Of a DNA stretch of 35,064 bases, positions 32,301-35,064 are shown one piece after another (positions within the stretch are counted from its first letter, which is position 1; each line of letters opens with the position of its first letter). Both the position numbers and the translations under genes were made by a program. Origin of the DNA: an uncultured Coriobacteriaceae bacterium (GTDB taxonomy: Bacteria > Actinomycetota > Coriobacteriia > Coriobacteriales > Atopobiaceae); the NCBI GenBank assembly GCA_902801175.1, contig CADCHF010000026.1, positions 1-35,064 of the forward strand, in the 5' to 3' direction. The notes below the pieces were generated by a model that had not been told where the DNA came from, did not search any database, and saw only the letters and a program-made list of their open reading frames with translations.

Positions 32301-34472
32301 TCCTTCACGAGTGGGTTCAGGAAGCTTTCCAATTGAGTCGCCGCCATTTCGAGTAACAGTCGTCGTCAATGAACCGTCAATTGTCCCACCGTTCGCGTCC
32401 AGTATTATCTCAACCATGCCATCGGAAAGTGGCGCCCAGTTAAGGCGCTCGCTATCGGCGTATTTTTTGTAATACCGCTCGGCGCTCGAGTCTGAGTAAG
32501 ACACCAACGTTAGTGGGGTCTCGTTCTCCCCACAATTTGTCTTGAATACATTCTCATAGCCCATTGCGGTTGCTTTTGGTATTGCCACCTCCATAAGGGT
32601 TCGCGGCGTTTCCTTGGAGTAGTTAGCAAATGCTCCTTCACAAATGTATGTCACGTCTTCGGGTACGGTGAACTCTGTCCTCATGGAGCCCATGGGGAAG
32701 CGAACCAGCTCGTAGCCATCGTAGACCGGACCATATCCGTTATCTGCTATGTAGTGCTCTGCGTAGAGAACGCCATCACGCAAGGAATACTTAGGATTCC
32801 CTTCGGCGACGCTAATGGAAGTGAGGTTGAATTGAAGCGCGCCGCCAGCGGATTTACAGCTTCGGCCAATAGTAAGTGCATCAACGGCCGCAACATTGTT
32901 CAAGGCACCCCAAGACAATGAGAAAACGTCGTTTGGAACCACAAGATCGATTGGTTCTTCTGAGGCGGCAACGAGAGCGATGACCTTGGTCACCTCGTCA
33001 TTATCTGAATGGGCCGTCTCATTAATAAGGCAATCGCCGTCAACGTACCATGTGGTAACACCAGTCCCCACTTTAAAGCTCTTAAGCGATGGGCAGTTCT
33101 CGAAGAACGATCCCGAGTAGGAAGCGTTGCCATCGAGAATAAGGGTCGTCAGCTTTGAACAACTATCGAAGGATCCATCTACTAGTTCGGTATCACCACG
33201 AACAGTTAGCTTCGTTAGATTATGGCAGCCTGCAAACGCCTCCCGGCCAACGCTCTTAAGCGATTTTGGGAGTTCGAGCTCTTCAATGCTCGTCCTATAA
33301 AACCCCCATTGGCCAATGGTCCCAACCTTATTGCCAAAGGTGACCTTCTTGAGGGATGAAGAACCATAGCATGAAAACGCATTGTCACCAATAGTCTTGA
33401 GTGAGTCGGGCAGGTCGACTTCGGTAATGTACGCGTCTCGAAACGCTCCTTTTTCGATGGTCTCCAGAGTCTCAGGGAGATTGATATGAGAAAGATTACT
33501 ACTGAAGGCAAACGCAAAAGGTCCAATCGTCGTGACCCCATCCGGCACGGTGACCTCCCTTTCAATAAGATAGGGGGCGGCCACGAGCCTCGTTCCGTCC
33601 TTGCTATACAGAATGCCCTCAGCTGATGAGAATATCTCCGATTTTTCTGAAACCGAAAAACTAGTTCCCTTGAACCGTCCTACGTTGAGTATCTCTGCAG
33701 AGACTTCGGTGATACTAGCTGGGAAGTACAGGGACGCAGAAGTGACAACGGCGGTTTCCTCTGAGCTGCCATAGTAAGTAGTCACACCTCGGCTGAGCGC
33801 CGTATACCCTTCACGTGAAATGCTCGTCACTCCTTCGGGGATTCGAATAGTAACCAGCTTGCCGGTATAACCAGTAAGCACGCCGTCCTCAACCGTGAAG
33901 CAGTCTGGGGCTTCCGTGGTAGCACGTTGCAGGGTGAGTGCCGCCGTCACACCATAGCTACCACCCGACTTAAACGTGAAATTGTAATCGTGAAGCGCCT
34001 CGAGGTAGATGAGGGGCTCGGTCTCCTCTCCAGCCTTGCACAAAACGAGAGAGCCCAGCTTGGTCTTAGCCGACACATCCTCGATGGTAATACGCACGGC
34101 TTTGGCGCCATCAGAAAGCTGCAGATTGTAATACCCGGTAAGAGGCGCCCTGAAGGGCACCGTCTGAGAGTCATAGAAGTCGGTTAGTTTAATAGACAGG
34201 AATCCATCAACAGAGTCCCCGTCGGACAGCCCACTGGATTCTTCGGAAGCATCGTCGGACTCTGTTTCACCAGCAAGTCCAGGAACCTCTTCCGGTGCTT
34301 GGTCGGCCGTGTCAGGCGCCGCCTGTCCGGCGTTTTCCTCCGGAGCCGCAATCTCTGTTGTTGCCTGATCCGAGCTCTCAGATACAGCTCCCTCGTTTGC
34401 CCTAGCTGCCAAGGGCATTCCCAACACAAGGAAGAGGACCAGGGCAACACATGCTCGCGCGTACGCCTTCAT
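29367..34472 (-). CDS. Surface protein 3: LRR_5, InlB repeat, lipase-like domain, triple CWB2
   Basis: A 1701-residue exported protein. Signal peptide MKAYARACVALVLFLVLGMP (cleavage near ARA-NE, residue 25), then an acidic low-complexity stretch (30-90), BspA-type LRR_5 repeats (about 200-660, for example LPETLETIEKGAF, LPDSLKTIGDNAF) and one InlB/Listeria-Bacteroides repeat (about 684-755, LDANGG ... REGHIFLGWF). A class-3-lipase-like domain spans about 770-1180: VRGGGYEREWGGNF near 890, the nucleophile elbow GYSRGAA with Ser941, and NPIDLVP near 1000 as probable acid. A diverged repeat domain (GGTVEGGGRYVEG, FLGWYEGDE) follows, then three CWB2 modules (about 1396-1701). The start at 34472 follows GGAGGTG. 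The first 1390 residues are more AT-rich than the CWB2 part, which suggests a joined origin. A wall-held esterase or lipase with adhesin repeats is the likely reading. Confidence 0.88.
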   Translation of the reverse strand: MKAYARACVALVLFLVLGMPLAARANEGAVSESSDQATTEIAAPEENAGQAAPDTADQAPEEVPGLAGETESDDASEESSGLSDGDSVDGFLSIKLTDFYDSQTVPFRAPLTGYYNLQLSDGAKAVRITIEDVSAKTKLGSLVLCKAGEETEPLIYLEALHDYNFTFKSGGSYGVTAALTLQRATTEAPDCFTVEDGVLTGYTGKLVTIRIPEGVTSISREGYTALSRGVTTYYGSSEETAVVTSASLYFPASITEVSAEILNVGRFKGTSFSVSEKSEIFSSAEGILYSKDGTRLVAAPYLIEREVTVPDGVTTIGPFAFAFSSNLSHINLPETLETIEKGAFRDAYITEVDLPDSLKTIGDNAFSCYGSSSLKKVTFGNKVGTIGQWGFYRTSIEELELPKSLKSVGREAFAGCHNLTKLTVRGDTELVDGSFDSCSKLTTLILDGNASYSGSFFENCPSLKSFKVGTGVTTWYVDGDCLINETAHSDNDEVTKVIALVAASEEPIDLVVPNDVFSLSWGALNNVAAVDALTIGRSCKSAGGALQFNLTSISVAEGNPKYSLRDGVLYAEHYIADNGYGPVYDGYELVRFPMGSMRTEFTVPEDVTYICEGAFANYSKETPRTLMEVAIPKATAMGYENVFKTNCGENETPLTLVSYSDSSAERYYKKYADSERLNWAPLSDGMVEIILDANGGTIDGSLTTTVTRNGGDSIGKLPEPTREGHIFLGWFDEMTGGSQVLEDDSLRWNCTLYAHWDVDFNLRDSVPVEKAPIRLPSDYVSNKGYLDYTIDYDDRWLFSSSIADNYSLMKASMRVAWAAYGASGGDRAGYAKALMRTLGFSYTEESVWYPEPTYDSIGYAIGMRNVKLPDASERTIVLVAVRGGGYEREWGGNFIVGEDGDHAGFSLAASKVKTGLQRFLEDNWDDVHDKDNFKVWICGYSRGAATANLLAGRLVSEPNAYGITGHDVRAFCFECPKGAELDRGNASDSKYDCITNVANPIDLVPKVAPTSNWGFARYGKTYYIPSKAITKGYKGGPKARMIEAYKDLCEYGNNDVSFSDEVYDEAAGQEGAVEALVGALSGISREAYATKLEAGFSKLIGTYLGGGASFGSLFEGDKPSICGELIKVINEASLGLQPQDSLVFKALRAKVGEELSDYFHAFLKAHYPELCLSWVDSLGSLSSFETEYKYLQVYVNCPVDVTVYDSEGGVVGSIVGDVPDEGSEVDAFVDGDGQKVVLLPVGTDYRVELTATAGGEVTYTVAEYDAEAGETQRVVSWESVPVEAGDGLVGGVAAAPEGGEGTYTLEGDGGDAVEPDLDLSGDAVREHLVATDATEGGTVEGGGRYVEGTFCRVAATPDAGCEFLGWYEGDELVSVEAEWRFAPEADRELEARFVRVAPEWRRLAGSGRYDTMAEIVSEGWPGQTGGTVVVATGEGFKDALAAAGLAGLDGGPVVLTAGKSLSRQAESQLKALKPSKVYVAGGAFAVSDGVLSSIQEATGVKPVRVAGKTSASTSAELALAGKGRWDGTAIIATNKSFKDALSVAPIAYAKHWPILLADNGKSLNKDVIAALKGCGIRRAYVVGGELAVTKNVVSQLKSNGVELAGRLAGANGVETSRMIADFALDNGLTVANMAFATSQNFPDALAGAALCGRNGSVLLLCDDKAPGNLSFATDHASGIQTGYVFGGNLAFSDKLMESLPR

Positions 34473-34556
34473 CGATTGCACCTCCACACAACCGCTGCCA
34501 CAAATACAGCTTTCGACTAGTGGGAACATCAGCCCCATAGGCGGGATCAATGTCCC

Positions 34557-34625
34557 ATCATTAGGTGCAAACAGTCTTGGGTTCAATGCCTCATGCAAAA
34601 ATGGATTCAGGCATATCAAAAGTGG
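34557..34625 (-). promoter_or_regulatory. Promoter of surface protein 3 with direct-repeat operator
   Basis: On the minus strand: -10 AATGAT (34557-34562), 18-bp spacer, -35 TTGAAC (34581-34586), 8-bp gap, direct repeats CCATTTTTGC (34595-34604) and CCACTTTTGA (34616-34625), period 21 bp. The 85-bp leader is unlike those of proteins 1 and 2, so the conserved operator stands out. Confidence 0.6.
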
Positions 34626-34677
34626 CGCGTCTCTTATTGCGAACGGAGAGTTGCAGCAGGTTTACGAAGCACGATAA

Positions 34678-34719
34678 AGAGAGCGCGGCGGAGAGGACCC
34701 CCTCTCCGCCGCGCTCTCT
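34678..34719 (-). terminator. 19-bp perfect terminator after surface protein 4
   Basis: Arms 34678-34696 and 34701-34719 pair perfectly (start AGAGAGCGCGGCGG) around ACCC. On the minus strand the stem is followed by TTTAT. It lies 20 bp after the stop of the partial gene. Confidence 0.75.
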
Positions 34720-34739
34720 GCCTCTGGCTTTCCCTGCCT

Positions 34740-35064
34740 TTACCTGGGCAGGCTGTCGAAGAGGGCCTTGCTGAAGGCCAGCTCGCCGCCGAAGACGTAG
34801 CCGGTCTCGATCTCTGAGGCGTGGTCGGTCGCGAAGGAGAGGTTTGCCTGGGCCTTGTCGTCGCAGAGCAGAAGCACGGAGCCGTTCTTTCCGCAGAGGG
34901 CGGCGCCGGCGAGCGCGTCCGGGAAGTTCTGCGAGGTGGCGAAGGCCATGTTTGCGACCGTGAGGCCGTTCTCGAGCGCGAAGTCGGCGATGGCGCGGCT
35001 CGTGGCGGGGCCGTTGTCGCCTGCCAGGCGGCCTGCGAGCGTGACGCCGGCCTTCTTGAGCTGG
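34740..35064 (-). CDS. Surface protein 4, C-terminal CWB2 part (cut by window edge)
   Basis: The last 107 residues of a fourth protein; the frame is open to the window end (first codons read QLKKAGVTLAGRLAGDNG). It covers the third CWB2 module and ends FDSLPR like its neighbours. An internal Met at 34949 is not a start, since the frame and the homology continue upstream. The N-terminal domains lie outside the window. Anchoring to the wall is as for the other three. Confidence 0.9.
   Translation of the reverse strand, partial: QLKKAGVTLAGRLAGDNGPATSRAIADFALENGLTVANMAFATSQNFPDALAGAALCGKNGSVLLLCDDKAQANLSFATDHASEIETGYVFGGELAFSKALFDSLPR

Overview
The window reads as a GC-rich, low-GC-skew piece of an actinobacterial chromosome from the class Coriobacteriia (my best guess is Atopobiaceae, near Olsenella). 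The pointers are the surface proteins that combine 26-residue BspA-type (DUF285) repeats with triple CWB2 wall-binding modules, a ruvCAB operon, desulfoferrodoxin and PaaK-type metabolism of an anaerobe, and strong GGAGG ribosome binding sites. The assignment is inference; no rRNA or tRNA gene is visible.

Layout. 1-830: a structured left edge, a terminator-like hairpin and an orphan RelB/DinJ antitoxin. 830-6123: thioesterase, a hypothetical gene, a paaK-ACT pair, acylphosphatase, a PrsW-like membrane protease and a ROK protein. 6471-9310: a three-gene ABC importer of the TrpXYZ type (lipoprotein, permease, ATPase). 9406-13330: rtcB, recQ and an EamA exporter, ending in a 34-bp perfect inverted repeat. 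13465-16301: a small hypothetical gene and ruvC-ruvA-ruvB behind a probable LexA/SOS box. 16371-18584: desulfoferrodoxin directly followed by a NAD-synthetase homologue whose three active-site motifs are all eroded. 18760-20893: an S33-type hydrolase and a WYL regulator, probably one operon.

21076-22831 holds what I think is the most interesting locus. A region of about 600 nt has no convincing protein, but its ends form a long-range helix of roughly 27 pairs, it contains many local hairpins (one with a GAAA tetraloop), and it stops at a strong intrinsic terminator. Directly behind lies an Abi_2/AbiF-family HEPN protein with an intact R-x4-H motif. Promoter, RNA, terminator, HEPN toxin is the layout of type III toxin-antitoxin loci, and ncRNAs are known in front of abiF genes, but such a large ornate RNA (in the size class of ROOL/GOLLD) in this place would be new to me.

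23538-35064 is an array of four wall-anchored surface proteins on the minus strand (the last cut by the window edge). They share nearly the same C-terminal CWB2 module but carry different N-terminal parts: DUF285 repeats in two, and LRR_5 repeats, an InlB-type repeat and a class-3-lipase-like domain in the 1701-residue third. All three visible promoters share one architecture: two 10-bp direct repeats exactly 21 bp apart, 8 bp upstream of a TTGARC -35 box. This suggests a common activator that binds as a dimer on one face of the helix (LytTR-like).
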